DNA from: DASZHJ01 sp035604335
GTDB lineage: Bacteria; Pseudomonadota; Alphaproteobacteria; ATCC43930; CGMCC-115725
Direction: 5' to 3'
Length of the DNA stretch: 64,000 bases
Assembly: GCA_035604335.1 (NCBI GenBank)
Contig: DATNIT010000165.1
Span: 118,832-182,831 of the forward strand
Shown here: piece after piece, positions 29,025 through 38,107 of the stretch
How positions within the stretch are numbered: position 1 is the stretch's first letter
Layout of the letters: each line of letters begins with the position of its first letter
Translations under genes and position numbers: made by a program
The notes under the pieces: model-generated
What the model was told of the DNA's origin: nothing
The model's database searches: none
Seen by the model: the letters and a program-made list of their open reading frames with translations, nothing else

Positions 29025-30293
29025 ATGGCTGACGAGTCCTGCACCTGGCCCGAGGACGGCGCGGCGATGCGCGACGCGGCGCTCGCCTTCGACCTGAAGC
29101 GGCTGGAGCGCCGCTTTCTCGACGATCCCTTTCCACTCTACCGCGCTCTCCGGCGACACGACCCGATCCACCGCATGCCCGACGGCTCCTATTTCCTCAC
29201 GCGCTACGATGATTGCGTCGCCGTCTATCGCGATGCCGCGGTCTGGAGTTCCGACAAGACGATCGATTTCCGGCCGAATTTCGGCACGAGCGCGCTCTAC
29301 GAGCACCACACCACCAGCCTAGTCTTCAACGACCCGCCCTATCACACGCGAGCGCGCCGGCTGCTGGCGCCGGCGTTCACGCCGCGCGCGCTCAGGGCGT
29401 TGCAGCCACGCGTGGAGGCATTGATCGACCGGCTGCTGGACGCGCTCGCGGCGCGAGGACATTTCGACCTGATCGAGGATTTCGCCGCCGCCATACCCGT
29501 GCAGCTCATCAGCGACATGCTGGGCGTGCCGGAGGACGAGCGCGGTCCCCTGCGCGGTTGGTCGCTGGCCATCCTGGGCGCGCTCGAGCCGGTGCTGTCG
29601 CTGGAGCAATACGAGCGCGGCGTTACGGCGGTGGAGGCTTTCAAGGCCTATCTGTTCGATCTCGTCGAGCGGCGCCTCGCGGACGGCGGTGGCAGTGCCG
29701 GCGAAATCCTCTCGACGCTCATCGATGCCAGCGACTTTAAAGCCCAAGACGCCGGCGCGGAGCGGCTCGGCAAGCTCGAGCTCATCCACAACTGCATCTT
29801 CCTGCTGAACGCGGGTCACGAGACCACGACCAATCTGATCGGCAACGGCATCGATCTGCTGATCCGCCATCCCGCGGCGCTGGTTGAGCTTTGCCGCGAG
29901 CCGGCGCTTATCGAGAGCGCCGTCGAGGAATTCCTGCGCATGGAGAGCTCGAACCAGCTCGGCAATCGCCGCACGGCCAGGGACACGATGCTCTCTGGGA
30001 TCGCGATACCCGCCGGCACCTACGTCCACATCGGCATCGGTGCCGCCAACCGCGACCCCGCGCAATTTCCCGACCCCGAGCGGCTCGACCTGCGCCGCCA
30101 CCCGAACCGGCACCTGGCCTTCGGCACCGGCATTCACGCCTGCGCGGGCTTGTCGCTCGCGCGCATGGAGGCCGAAGTGGCGATCGGCAAGTTCGTCCGC
30201 CGCTTCCGCCATTTCGAGCGCGAAGGCGAGCCCGTCCGCGGCGGCCGCGCCCGCTTCCGCGGATTCCTGCGCTATCCGATGCGGGTGGCCTAG
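29025..30293 (+). CDS. Cytochrome P450
   Basis: A soluble bacterial P450 of 422 residues. The oxygen-activating I-helix motif AGHETT is at 263-268, ExxR is E302-R305, and the haem-binding loop FGTGIHACAGLSLAR has the thiolate ligand Cys373. No ferredoxin or reductase gene is adjacent, so electrons must come from elsewhere, and the substrate cannot be inferred. The ATG at 29025 is chosen over an in-frame TTG two codons earlier. It is convergent with the Ni/Co permease, with which the stops overlap. Confidence 0.95.
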   Translation: MADESCTWPEDGAAMRDAALAFDLKRLERRFLDDPFPLYRALRRHDPIHRMPDGSYFLTRYDDCVAVYRDAAVWSSDKTIDFRPNFGTSALYEHHTTSLVFNDPPYHTRARRLLAPAFTPRALRALQPRVEALIDRLLDALAARGHFDLIEDFAAAIPVQLISDMLGVPEDERGPLRGWSLAILGALEPVLSLEQYERGVTAVEAFKAYLFDLVERRLADGGGSAGEILSTLIDASDFKAQDAGAERLGKLELIHNCIFLLNAGHETTTNLIGNGIDLLIRHPAALVELCREPALIESAVEEFLRMESSNQLGNRRTARDTMLSGIAIPAGTYVHIGIGAANRDPAQFPDPERLDLRRHPNRHLAFGTGIHACAGLSLARMEAEVAIGKFVRRFRHFEREGEPVRGGRARFRGFLRYPMRVA

Positions 30294-31342
30294 GCGGCCT
30301 CGATCTCGTCGTACTTCTTGAAGTGATAGATCGCTATCGAGATCAGCCAGCACGCCACGAAGATGCCCACGATGACGTAGCCAAGGCTGCCGAAGTTGCT
30401 GTTGAGCGCGCCGACCGCGCTCCAGAATGAGCCCTCGAGGCTGAGCCGATCCGCCACGAGACCAAGCACTTCGATCCCGCCGATGCCCACCGCGACCAGC
30501 ACCGAGACGAGGGTCACGGTCATGTTGTAGTAGAGCTTCCGGACCGGTTTCACGAAGGCCCAGCCGTAGGCTCCGACCATCAAGACGCTGTCGGTCGTAT
30601 CGGCCAGCGACATACCGGCGGTGAACAGCGCCGGGAATACCATGATGGACCAGATCGGCAGCCCCTTCGAGGCCTCGGCGGCGGAGATGCCGAGCAGGCC
30701 GATCTCCGTCGCGGTGTCGAAGCCGAGGCCGAACAGCAGCCCGAGCGGGTACATGTGCCAGCTCTTGCCGACCATCCGGAACAGCCGCCCGAACAATCGA
30801 GCGAGAAGGCCGCGCTTGGCGAGAAACGCGTCAAGCTCCTGCTCGGCGAAATGCCCGCTCCGGCGCAGCGCGCGGAAGCTCTGGTAGACCGATACCAGGA
30901 TGAAGATGTTGGCCACCGCCACGGCGAACAGGAAAAATGCCGAGACGCTCGTCCCGATGAGGCCGCCGACCTGCTTGAAGGCCTCGAATCGGTCCTGGAG
31001 CAGTCCCGCGGTGACGGCGATCGCCGCCGCGGCGAGCACGACCACGGTCGAGTGACCCAGCGAGAAGAAGAAGCCCACCGAGACCGGTCGCTTGCCCTCC
31101 TGCATGAGCTTGCGGGTGACGTTGTCGATCGCGGCGATGTGATCCGCGTCGACCGCGTGGCGCAGCCCAAAGCTGTACGCGAGCAGAGCGGTGCCGAGGA
31201 GAAGGGGATAGCGCTCGAACGCCAGAATTGCCCAGAGCCAGGCCAGGACATTCGCCGCGATCAGCACCGCATAGATGCCGATCACTTTTCGACCCATGCC
31301 GATCGCTTCATCGCATAAGGCACGTCGAAGCAATCCCCGCAT
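30290..31342 (-). CDS. NiCoT-family nickel/cobalt permease
   Basis: A 350-residue transporter of the HoxN/NixA type. The signature HAVDADH lies at about residues 62-68 in the second helix, followed by GFFFSLGHSTVV near 90 and LLFGLGFDTATEIGLL near 190. These helices form the Ni2+/Co2+ path. The ATG at 31342 has AGGAAGAGGAA upstream and is preferred over an earlier frame extension to 31405. No B12 or NikR-type control element could be recognised in the 237-base gap to the divergent copper operon. Confidence 0.92.
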   Translation of the reverse strand: MRGLLRRALCDEAIGMGRKVIGIYAVLIAANVLAWLWAILAFERYPLLLGTALLAYSFGLRHAVDADHIAAIDNVTRKLMQEGKRPVSVGFFFSLGHSTVVVLAAAAIAVTAGLLQDRFEAFKQVGGLIGTSVSAFFLFAVAVANIFILVSVYQSFRALRRSGHFAEQELDAFLAKRGLLARLFGRLFRMVGKSWHMYPLGLLFGLGFDTATEIGLLGISAAEASKGLPIWSIMVFPALFTAGMSLADTTDSVLMVGAYGWAFVKPVRKLYYNMTVTLVSVLVAVGIGGIEVLGLVADRLSLEGSFWSAVGALNSNFGSLGYVIVGIFVACWLISIAIYHFKKYDEIEAA

Positions 31343-31579
31343 GCGAGGTTCCTCTTCCTTGACCACTGGCCGGCTACCTACCACGGGCGAGCAGCACCTT
31401 GCCACCAGTGCGTAGCGTTGCGCCGAACGAATGGCAAGTCGCGACCGTGCTGCCGACGGTTAAGGCAAGCCCGTGTAGCCGGCGGATGGTGACTTGGAGT
31501 ACCAACTTCATCTCGGGCTCGATTTGCACTAGGCTTTTCGTTGCTTCCCGGCTGGTCCCAGCGAGAGGGTCGGACGCGC

Positions 31580-31969
31580 GTGCGGCAGTTGCGAAGGAAT
31601 AGGGTCGGCATCTGGCTCGGCGTGCTCGCCGTGGCCTTCTATGCCTGGCTGCCCGGTCATTTTGCCGGACACGTGGCCTTCACGGCCCTCGACGCGCTGG
31701 CGGCCCTCGACGGCGCTCACGGGGAGCCCACGTCCCACCGCCACGCTCATCATCCCGGCGGCCACGACGAGCACCATGGCGGCACCTGCCCGATCTGTGC
31801 CGCAGCCGCGGCCTCGGCCGCACCGGCGGCAGCGATGCTGCCGGCCCTGGCGGCGCTCCCGGCCCCACGGTCGATGGCGGCTCCAGCCGGAATGGCCGAG
31901 GCGCGCGCCGTCCTCCGTGCGGTATCGCTCACTCCCTACGCTCCGCGCGGGCCGCCTCCGGCGGCCTGA
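31580..31969 (+). CDS. DUF2946-like His-rich CxxC protein, first gene of the copper operon
   Basis: From the GTG at 31580 the protein has 129 residues: a signal anchor (GIWLGVLAVAFYAWL), a histidine-rich loop of about 20 residues with some eight histidines, then CPIC, and an alanine-rich tail ending in YAPRGPP, a typical DUF2946 ending. The His cluster plus CxxC looks like a metal-binding site, and copper is likely given the neighbours. It precedes the beta-barrel gene by 86 bases. Confidence 0.72.
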   Translation: MRQLRRNRVGIWLGVLAVAFYAWLPGHFAGHVAFTALDALAALDGAHGEPTSHRHAHHPGGHDEHHGGTCPICAAAAASAAPAAAMLPALAALPAPRSMAAPAGMAEARAVLRAVSLTPYAPRGPPPAA

Positions 31970-32055
31970 GGTCAGACGTGCCACCTGGCTCGCGGCACCC
32001 GTCTTCGGGTGCTGCGCGCCATTCGTTGCCATTTCCGATTTGCGGAGACCTCGCG

Positions 32056-33000
32056 ATGATTCGCTTTCCCCGCGGCCTGGCGGCCATCGGCGCCGCCGCG
32101 CTGCTCCTATCGAGCCCCAAGGCCGAAGCGCACGGCTTCGCCGGCGATCGCTTCTTTCCCGCCACGCTCCAGACGGACGATCCCTTCGTCGCCGACGAGA
32201 TGTCGCTGCCCACCCTCACCAAGAACCCCGACGATACGACGGGCGGGCAGTCCTATTCCGTCGAGATGGATATTGCCAAGCGGCTGACGCCGAATTTTGG
32301 TCTCACCGCCGCTTATCAATGGAACTACTTCCAACCCAAGGGCGCGCCGGCGCACTACGGCTTCGGCGGGCTCAGGACCGGCGCCCAATATCAGCTGTTC
32401 ATCGATGGGCCGAACGAGCTTATGGGGCTCCTCGGGCTGAACGTGAGCTGGGGACACACCGGCGCCGTCAATCACGGCGGCGCGGATGACCACACCACGC
32501 TCACGCCCACCTTCGATTTCGGCAAGGGCTTCGGGACGCTCCCCGACTCGCTCTCGTGGTTCAAGCCGCTCGCCATCACCGGCAACCTCAGCGTGGACCT
32601 GCCCACGAAGGTCAACAGTGCCGGAACGCTCAACCAGAATGTCTTCAATGCGGGCTTTGCCATCGAATACAGCCTCGAATACCTGCAGCATCATGTGCAG
32701 GACATCGGGCTCGGCGCGCCTTTCGATCGGCTGATTCCATTGGTCGAGATCACCAGCGCGACGCCGCTCAATCGCGGCTTCAACGCCGGCACGGGGCTGA
32801 CCAACAAGAACGGACACGCCACGACCGGCGTCATCGCCCCCGGCGTGATCTGGGCCGGACAGTATTTCCAGATCGGCGCCGAGGCGATCATTCCGTATGG
32901 CGAGGGCCAAGGACACGGCGTCGGCGCACTATTGCAGCTGCACTTCTTCCTCGACGATCTGTTCCCGAACTCGATCGGGCGGCCGCTGCTCTCCTGGTGA
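32056..33000 (+). CDS. Predicted outer-membrane beta-barrel-like protein of the copper operon
   Basis: The ATG at 32056 (GGAGA upstream) gives 314 residues with a signal peptide ending PKAEA before HGFAGDRFFP. The mature chain alternates short aromatic strands and turns (FGLTAAYQWNYFQP, YGFGGLRTGAQYQLF, YFQIGAEAIIPYG), as in barrel proteins such as the MetA-pathway phenol-degradation family, but no specific match can be claimed. It is four bases upstream of copC and probably works in the same envelope copper system. Confidence 0.65.
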   Translation: MIRFPRGLAAIGAAALLLSSPKAEAHGFAGDRFFPATLQTDDPFVADEMSLPTLTKNPDDTTGGQSYSVEMDIAKRLTPNFGLTAAYQWNYFQPKGAPAHYGFGGLRTGAQYQLFIDGPNELMGLLGLNVSWGHTGAVNHGGADDHTTLTPTFDFGKGFGTLPDSLSWFKPLAITGNLSVDLPTKVNSAGTLNQNVFNAGFAIEYSLEYLQHHVQDIGLGAPFDRLIPLVEITSATPLNRGFNAGTGLTNKNGHATTGVIAPGVIWAGQYFQIGAEAIIPYGEGQGHGVGALLQLHFFLDDLFPNSIGRPLLSW

Positions 33001-33004
33001 TGTG

Positions 33005-33376
33005 ATGATCCATCGAGTGTTTCCCTGTCTCGTCCTCGCCGGCGCGCTCCTTTGCGCCGGCGCGGCCTCCGCCCGGGCGCATGCGTTTCTCGACCGCGCG
33101 AGCCCGGCGGTCGGCAGCACCGTGCACACGCCGCCATCCGAGGTGCGTATCCAGTACACCGAGGAACTCGAGCCCGCCTACAGCACGGCGCACGTGGAGG
33201 ACGCCGCGGGCGCCACGGTGAGCACGAACGGCGCGCACGTCGACCAGACCGAGCAGAGCGTGCTGATCGTCCCGTTGGGCGCGCTCAAGCCGGGGCGCTA
33301 TAAGGTGATCTGGAAGGTGCTGTCGGTCGACACCCATGTCACCAACGGCACATTCACCTTCACGGTGGCGCCCTGA
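33005..33376 (+). CDS. copC: CopC-type periplasmic copper-binding protein
   Basis: A 123-residue protein with a signal peptide ending ASARA, so that mature residue 1 is His26. With Asp109 and His111 (VDTHV) this forms the classic high-affinity Cu(II) site of CopC. The fold is a small immunoglobulin-like beta barrel (IQYTEELEPAYS, GRYKVIWKVLS). It has no Met-rich Cu(I) loop, so it is a Cu(II)-only type. Its stop overlaps the start of the SCO gene (TGATG), implying coupled translation. Confidence 0.93.
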   Translation: MIHRVFPCLVLAGALLCAGAASARAHAFLDRASPAVGSTVHTPPSEVRIQYTEELEPAYSTAHVEDAAGATVSTNGAHVDQTEQSVLIVPLGALKPGRYKVIWKVLSVDTHVTNGTFTFTVAP

Positions 33377-33990
33377 TGCGCCGATATTCGCACTATGCCG
33401 TGGCGTTTGCGGCGCTGCTCGGGCTTTTCGGAATCTGGCTCACGGGGCCATGGCGGAGCGGTGGTCCGCGCGACGGGAGCGCGACGCTGCAAGCTCCGTC
33501 CATCGGCGGTTCCTTCACGCTCACTGCAACCGACGGCTCGACCGTCACCGACCAGACCTACCGCGGAAAGATCATGCTGGTCTATTTCGGCTATACCTTT
33601 TGCCCCGACGCGTGCCCGACTACGCTCAATGACATCGCTGCGGCACTCGCCGAGCTGGGGGCGCTCGCCGACCGAATCCAGGCACTCTTCATCACCATAG
33701 ATCCGCAGCGCGACACCCGCAAGGTGCTCGCAGATTACGCAAAGTCCTTCGATCCGCGCATCGTCGGTCTCACGGGAACGCCCGCGCAGATCGCGGTGGC
33801 GGCCAAAGCATACGGCGTCTATTACGCACCATACAAAACCGCGGACGCCCCCGGCGGCTATCTCATGGATCATACGTCCGTCGTGTTCGTCATGAACGAA
33901 GAGGGCCGCTTCGTCGCAACTTTCACCCAAGACACGCCGCCGGCGCAGATGGCCGACCGTCTGCGCAAGCTCATCGCCAAGACATCCTGA
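33376..33990 (+). CDS. SCO1/SenC-family copper chaperone/thiol reductase
   Basis: SCO proteins deliver copper to, or reduce, the Cu(A) site of cytochrome oxidase in the periplasm. The 204-residue product has an N-terminal membrane anchor (residues 7-23) and a thioredoxin fold with C76-PDA-C80 and the third copper ligand His166 in DHTSVV. The motif is intact. No oxidase subunit genes are nearby, so the target may be encoded elsewhere or be an operon partner. Confidence 0.95.
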   Translation: MRRYSHYAVAFAALLGLFGIWLTGPWRSGGPRDGSATLQAPSIGGSFTLTATDGSTVTDQTYRGKIMLVYFGYTFCPDACPTTLNDIAAALAELGALADRIQALFITIDPQRDTRKVLADYAKSFDPRIVGLTGTPAQIAVAAKAYGVYYAPYKTADAPGGYLMDHTSVVFVMNEEGRFVATFTQDTPPAQMADRLRKLIAKTS

Positions 33991-34001
33991 AGGAGATCCC
34001 C

Positions 34002-34472
34002 ATGCTGAGATCGATCTTGCTCACGGCGCTGCTCGCCATCGCGGGCATTGCGCCCGCCGTGGCACAGGCCCCGACCGTCGAGGTGGGCCATGCCTGGGCG
34101 CGCGCGACGCCCGGCGGCGCCAAGACAGCGGCGCTCTACATGACGCTGGTCAACAAAGGCGCCGACGACGATCGGCTCGTCTCGGTGTCGACGCCTGTCG
34201 CCGGCAAAGCGGACCTGCACACCACCACGACCGAGAATGGCATCATGCGCATGCGGCCGATCGAAGCCCTCGACGTGAAGCCGGGGACTCCCACGGTGCT
34301 GAAGCCTGGCGGCTATCACGTCATGCTGATGGACCTGAAGGCCCCGCTGGTGGCGGGGCAGAGCTTCACCGTCAGCCTCACCTTCGAGAAGGCCGGCAAG
34401 GTCGATGTGACCGCGGTGGTGGAAAAGGTTGGTGCGATGGCGCCGGGAGCCATGCCCGGCATGAAGATGTGA
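34002..34472 (+). CDS. PCuAC-type periplasmic Cu(I) chaperone
   Basis: A 156-residue protein with a signal peptide (cleavage after VAQA) and the exact PCuAC ligand pattern His73-x10-Met84-x21-His106-x-Met108. The C-terminus adds five more methionines (VGAMAPGAMPGMKM), which may widen copper binding. PCuAC works with SCO to load copper into oxidases. It sits between sco (11 bases) and the diiron gene (10 bases). Confidence 0.94.
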   Translation: MLRSILLTALLAIAGIAPAVAQAPTVEVGHAWARATPGGAKTAALYMTLVNKGADDDRLVSVSTPVAGKADLHTTTTENGIMRMRPIEALDVKPGTPTVLKPGGYHVMLMDLKAPLVAGQSFTVSLTFEKAGKVDVTAVVEKVGAMAPGAMPGMKM

Positions 34473-34482
34473 GGAGTCGGCG

Positions 34483-36228
34483 ATGAGCGTGTCCGAGATC
34501 GACGCGGCCGACAGCGCCGCGCGCAACTGGCGCAGCGAGGAGCCCGGGCCGATCCACCTGGGCAGCGATCGGCACAAGGTGCTGTTCAGCCGCATGCTGC
34601 TCGACACCTTCAACCCGTACAAGCCGGCGGTGATCGACTGGCCGCGCCTCGATGCCGCCGCGCGCAACCGGCTCGTGAGCCTGCCGATCTGGGACATCGC
34701 CGTGCAGACCGAGGGCAAGGCAAGCCTCAACGTCAACACCTATGCCGCGACTGTCGCCGATCCGCTGCTCAAGCAGGCAATCGAGCTCAACGGGTTCGAG
34801 GAAGGGCGGCATAAGACCGTGCTCGCGAACCTGGTTCAGGCGTACGGCATTCCTCTTGGCGCGGAGCCGCCGTACCCCGTTCCGCGCGATCCCGAATGGT
34901 CTTTCATGAAGACCGGCTACAGCGAGTGCATCGACAGCTTCTTCGCCTTCGGCCTCTTCGAGCTGGCGCGGCGCTCCGGCTATTTTCCGCCGGAATTGGT
35001 GGCCACATTCGAGCCCGTAATGCAGGAGGAGGGCCGCCACATCACTTTCTTCATCAACTGGGCCGCCTGGCATCGCCGCAATCTGCCGTGGTGGCGCCGG
35101 CCGTTCTTCGAGGCCAAGGTGCTCGCCGTCTGGGCATTCCTGATCTGGGAGCGCATCAGCATCGCGCGCGGGCTCGGCGCCGAACCGCAGGACGCCAATT
35201 TCACCGTGACGGGAAGCGCCTCGATCGGCGTCGACATCTCGACGGTCGAGCTTCTGGATATCTGCCTCGCGGAGAACGACCGTCGGCTGTCGGGCTACGA
35301 TCCGCGCCTGCTGCGGCCCGCCGTGGTGCCGCGGCTGGTACGCCTCGCGCGGCGCTTCATGGCCAAACCCAGCACCGACACGGTGAAGTTCGGTTCGGAG
35401 GCGCACAAGGAGCTGTTCTGTCGCCATTTCAAGGCCAGCTACCAGCACTATGTGCCGGCGGAGCTGCCTTGGCCCGAGCTCAATGCGGCCGCCCTAGAGA
35501 GGCTCCGCGCGGTACCGTTCTGGCAGGAGGTGTTGCACACGGAACTGCGCGCCGGCGCCATCGTCGCGCAATTCGCCAAGACCGTTGAGGATCCCATGCT
35601 CAGGGAGGCGATCGACCTGCAGGGCTTCGAGGAGACGCGGCACGCCGAACTCCTGCGCGAGATGATCCGCCGCTACGGCATCGAGGTGCGCGAGCAGCCG
35701 CTCGATCCGCTGCCGGACGACATCGAGACCGCCTTCAAGGATTTCGGCTTCGGCGAGTGCATGGATTCTTTCCTGGGCTTCGGCGTGTTCAAGATCGCCC
35801 GCGAGGCCGGCTTCCTGCCGGAGCCGATGTTCGAGATCTTCGACACCCTCATGTACGAGGAGACCCGCCATATCGTGTTCTTCGTCAACTGGATGGCCTA
35901 CCGTCAAGTCCGGCAGGGCCGGGGCGCGCGCTGGCGTCGAGTGGCCGCATCGCTCCGATTCTACGTTCGCGCGCTTCGCCGCCTCGTCGGCACGGCCCGG
36001 CGCGGCGCCCAAGCAAGCGACGGCAAGGACTTCTCGGCCACGCAGGCCAGCGTGTTCCTCGAGGGTTTCACATTCCGGCGCTTTCTCGAAGAGTGCTACG
36101 CCGAGAACGCGCGTCGCATGAGCGTGATGGACGAGGGCCTTCTACGGCCCGCCTTCCTACCGCGGCTTGCCGACGCGGCGCTCAGGAGCCTGCGTCTGTG
36201 GTCGCGCGGAGCGGAGATCCGGCGGTGA
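34483..36228 (+). CDS. Tandem diiron ferritin-like protein (two complete units)
   Basis: A 581-residue soluble protein built from two copies of a unit of about 275 residues. Each has a full four-helix diiron set: E77, E107-GR-H110, E148, E183-GR-H186, and E354, E384-TR-H387, E425, E460-TR-H463. The ligand spacing (30, 41 and 35 residues) is identical in both. The ends of the units (LLRPAVVPRL and LLRPAFLPRL) also match. There is no signal peptide. The ExxRH pattern resembles diiron oxygenases more than iron-storage ferritins. Within the copper operon, it is coupled to the next gene by a GTGA overlap. The reaction is unknown. Confidence 0.85.
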   Translation: MSVSEIDAADSAARNWRSEEPGPIHLGSDRHKVLFSRMLLDTFNPYKPAVIDWPRLDAAARNRLVSLPIWDIAVQTEGKASLNVNTYAATVADPLLKQAIELNGFEEGRHKTVLANLVQAYGIPLGAEPPYPVPRDPEWSFMKTGYSECIDSFFAFGLFELARRSGYFPPELVATFEPVMQEEGRHITFFINWAAWHRRNLPWWRRPFFEAKVLAVWAFLIWERISIARGLGAEPQDANFTVTGSASIGVDISTVELLDICLAENDRRLSGYDPRLLRPAVVPRLVRLARRFMAKPSTDTVKFGSEAHKELFCRHFKASYQHYVPAELPWPELNAAALERLRAVPFWQEVLHTELRAGAIVAQFAKTVEDPMLREAIDLQGFEETRHAELLREMIRRYGIEVREQPLDPLPDDIETAFKDFGFGECMDSFLGFGVFKIAREAGFLPEPMFEIFDTLMYEETRHIVFFVNWMAYRQVRQGRGARWRRVAASLRFYVRALRRLVGTARRGAQASDGKDFSATQASVFLEGFTFRRFLEECYAENARRMSVMDEGLLRPAFLPRLADAALRSLRLWSRGAEIRR

Positions 36229-37262
36229 AGCGGCTCACCCTCGCCGTCGCGATCGCCGGAATTCTCCTCGGCACCGTGCTGGTGGGATATTTCGGCTTCC
36301 GCGAAGTCGGTCACGCGCTCTTCGCAGTCGGCTTGGCGGGCTTCGTCGCCATCGTCGCTTATCACCTCGCCGGCATGGCATTGCTGGGATTCTGCTGGTA
36401 CCTGCTGGCGCCGCGCCCGGCATCCCCTTCGGTCTTCATCTGGGGTCGGCTCATCCGAGATTCCGGCTCCGAGGTTCTGCCGCTGTCGCAGCTCGGCGGC
36501 TTCGTAATGGGAGCGCGGGCGACGATGCTGCTCGGGGTCTCCGGTGCAGTCGCCGTCGCCTCTACCATCGTCGACGTGACCCTGGAGGTGCTGGGGCAGC
36601 TGGGCTACACCGCGATCGGGCTCGCCATCCTGGCGCAGCTCCGGCCCGACACGCCGCTCATCGGATGGACCGCAATCGGCCTCACCGTCGGGCTCGCCGC
36701 CGTGATGGGGTTTATCGCAGTGCAGCGTCGGGGCTCGCGCCTTGTGGAGAGAGTTCTCTGGCGCGTGGCGCGGCGCTGGAGCCAAGGGGCGATAGCGACG
36801 GTGCGCTCGATACACGACGAGCTCGCCGCCATTTATCGTCGCCGCGGCACGATCGGCTTGGCAGGGCTGCTCCATCTCGCCGCCTGGGTCGCCAGCAGCC
36901 TCGAGGCCTGGATCGCGCTTCGCCTCATGGGCGCCGATCTCGGCATCGGCGCGGTGATCGCCGTCGAGAGCCTGCTCTACGCGATCCGCAGCGTCGCCTT
37001 CGCGGTTCCCAACGCGGTCGGGGTGCAGGAGGGTGCCTACATCGTGCTGGGCGCCGCTTTCGGGTTGACGCCGGAGATCGCACTCGCTCTCTCCCTTCTG
37101 AAGCGCGCTCGGGACCTCGTCATCGGCCTCCCCGCGCTGCTCGCGTGGCAGGCTCTGGAGGGGCGTCGATTGTTGAACGCATCAATTCTTATCGACAGTG
37201 CGTCAACCGCAGAGAACGGGTTCATCTCGCCGCGAGAGCGTACTTCCAGTCGAGCTCTCTAA
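36225..37262 (+). CDS. HpnL/UPF0104-like membrane protein (flippase-like)
   Basis: The GTG start overlaps the stop of the diiron gene. The 345-residue protein has about eight membrane helices and the landmarks of the lysylphosphatidylglycerol-synthase membrane family: SQLGGFVMGARAT near residue 87 and PNAVGVQEGAYIVLG near 265. HpnL members occur with hopanoid genes, but no hopanoid gene is seen here. A role in moving or modifying a lipid for the diiron enzyme is an inference. Its 3' end overlaps the convergent DUF1194 gene by 41 bases. Confidence 0.78.
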   Translation: MKRLTLAVAIAGILLGTVLVGYFGFREVGHALFAVGLAGFVAIVAYHLAGMALLGFCWYLLAPRPASPSVFIWGRLIRDSGSEVLPLSQLGGFVMGARATMLLGVSGAVAVASTIVDVTLEVLGQLGYTAIGLAILAQLRPDTPLIGWTAIGLTVGLAAVMGFIAVQRRGSRLVERVLWRVARRWSQGAIATVRSIHDELAAIYRRRGTIGLAGLLHLAAWVASSLEAWIALRLMGADLGIGAVIAVESLLYAIRSVAFAVPNAVGVQEGAYIVLGAAFGLTPEIALALSLLKRARDLVIGLPALLAWQALEGRRLLNASILIDSASTAENGFISPRERTSSRAL

Positions 37263-37971
37263 CGGAGATCTCGTTCAACAGCTTCGTCGCCATCGCGTCG
37301 GCAAAGGAATGAAAGTCGTCGATCTGCAGCACAAAGGAGCCGGAACCGCCCATCACGTTCTCGCGGTAGTAGTTCGGCAGCCCGCCCGGCGGCTGGGTGT
37401 GTGCGATAAAACCGAAATTCGGGTTCAGGTTGATGATGGCGAGCCCGTTGATCACGAAGCCTTTGGCGACAGCATCGTCGCGCGCAGCCTTGATGTCGCG
37501 TCCGGCATTGTTCGTGCCGTCGCCGGAGACGTCGATCACTTTGCGCGAGCTCGTCAAGCCGGATGCCTCGAAGCGCCTCACGGCGAAATCGATGGCGGCG
37601 CTGATCGAGGTTCGGCCCGCGAACGAGCGCGGCGCCGCGAGGATCTGATCCGCCACGACCGCGCCGCTCTCGCCGTCGCGGATTACGGTCCAGTCCACGA
37701 CGACTTTCTGCTCGTCATCACCCGACCACTCGATGAAGGTGACGCCGATCGCGCCAACGACGCCCGACCGGATCGCGCTCAGCACACGCGGGTCGGTCAA
37801 CGCCGTCGCGAAGCCTTCCCGCTGGAGGCGAAACTCGTCGTTGTCCACGCTGCGAGATACATCGGCGATGAGGGCAAGCTGAAGATCGACCTCTTCGGCT
37901 TTCGCGGCGGTTCCGACGCTGACCAGAAGTACAAGGAGTGCGCCGACAACGATGGCGATGGCCCGAGGCAT
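37222..37971 (-). CDS. DUF1194 protein (VWA-like, secreted)
   Basis: A 249-residue protein with a signal peptide (cleavage near AKAEE) and a von Willebrand-A fold. The MIDAS-like D-x-S-x-S motif is in LIADVSRSVDNDEF near residue 36, with a second acidic strand KVIDVSGDGTNN near 145. DUF1194 proteins are periplasmic and of unknown function, presumably metal-dependent binding proteins. It is oriented against the copper operon and overlaps its last gene. Confidence 0.85.
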   Translation of the reverse strand: MPRAIAIVVGALLVLLVSVGTAAKAEEVDLQLALIADVSRSVDNDEFRLQREGFATALTDPRVLSAIRSGVVGAIGVTFIEWSGDDEQKVVVDWTVIRDGESGAVVADQILAAPRSFAGRTSISAAIDFAVRRFEASGLTSSRKVIDVSGDGTNNAGRDIKAARDDAVAKGFVINGLAIINLNPNFGFIAHTQPPGGLPNYYRENVMGGSGSFVLQIDDFHSFADAMATKLLNEISVRELDWKYALAAR

Positions 37972-38107
37972 GAAGTTCGTCCTCCAAGGATCTCTGCTCG
38001 ATAGGATTCGTCGAAAGCTTCAATCGGTTCCGTATCATATAGCGCAGTCGGACAGTCGGACTACCGTCGCCGGCTGCGGACCGAAACCTGTTCAACGATG
38101 GTACCCT

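Noticed and set aside
31343..31579. Possible cobalamin riboswitch upstream of the Ni/Co permease
   Set aside because: The minus strand was read for the B12 box and the conserved core; only a weak GCCAGTGGTC resemblance is present and the other conserved segments are absent.
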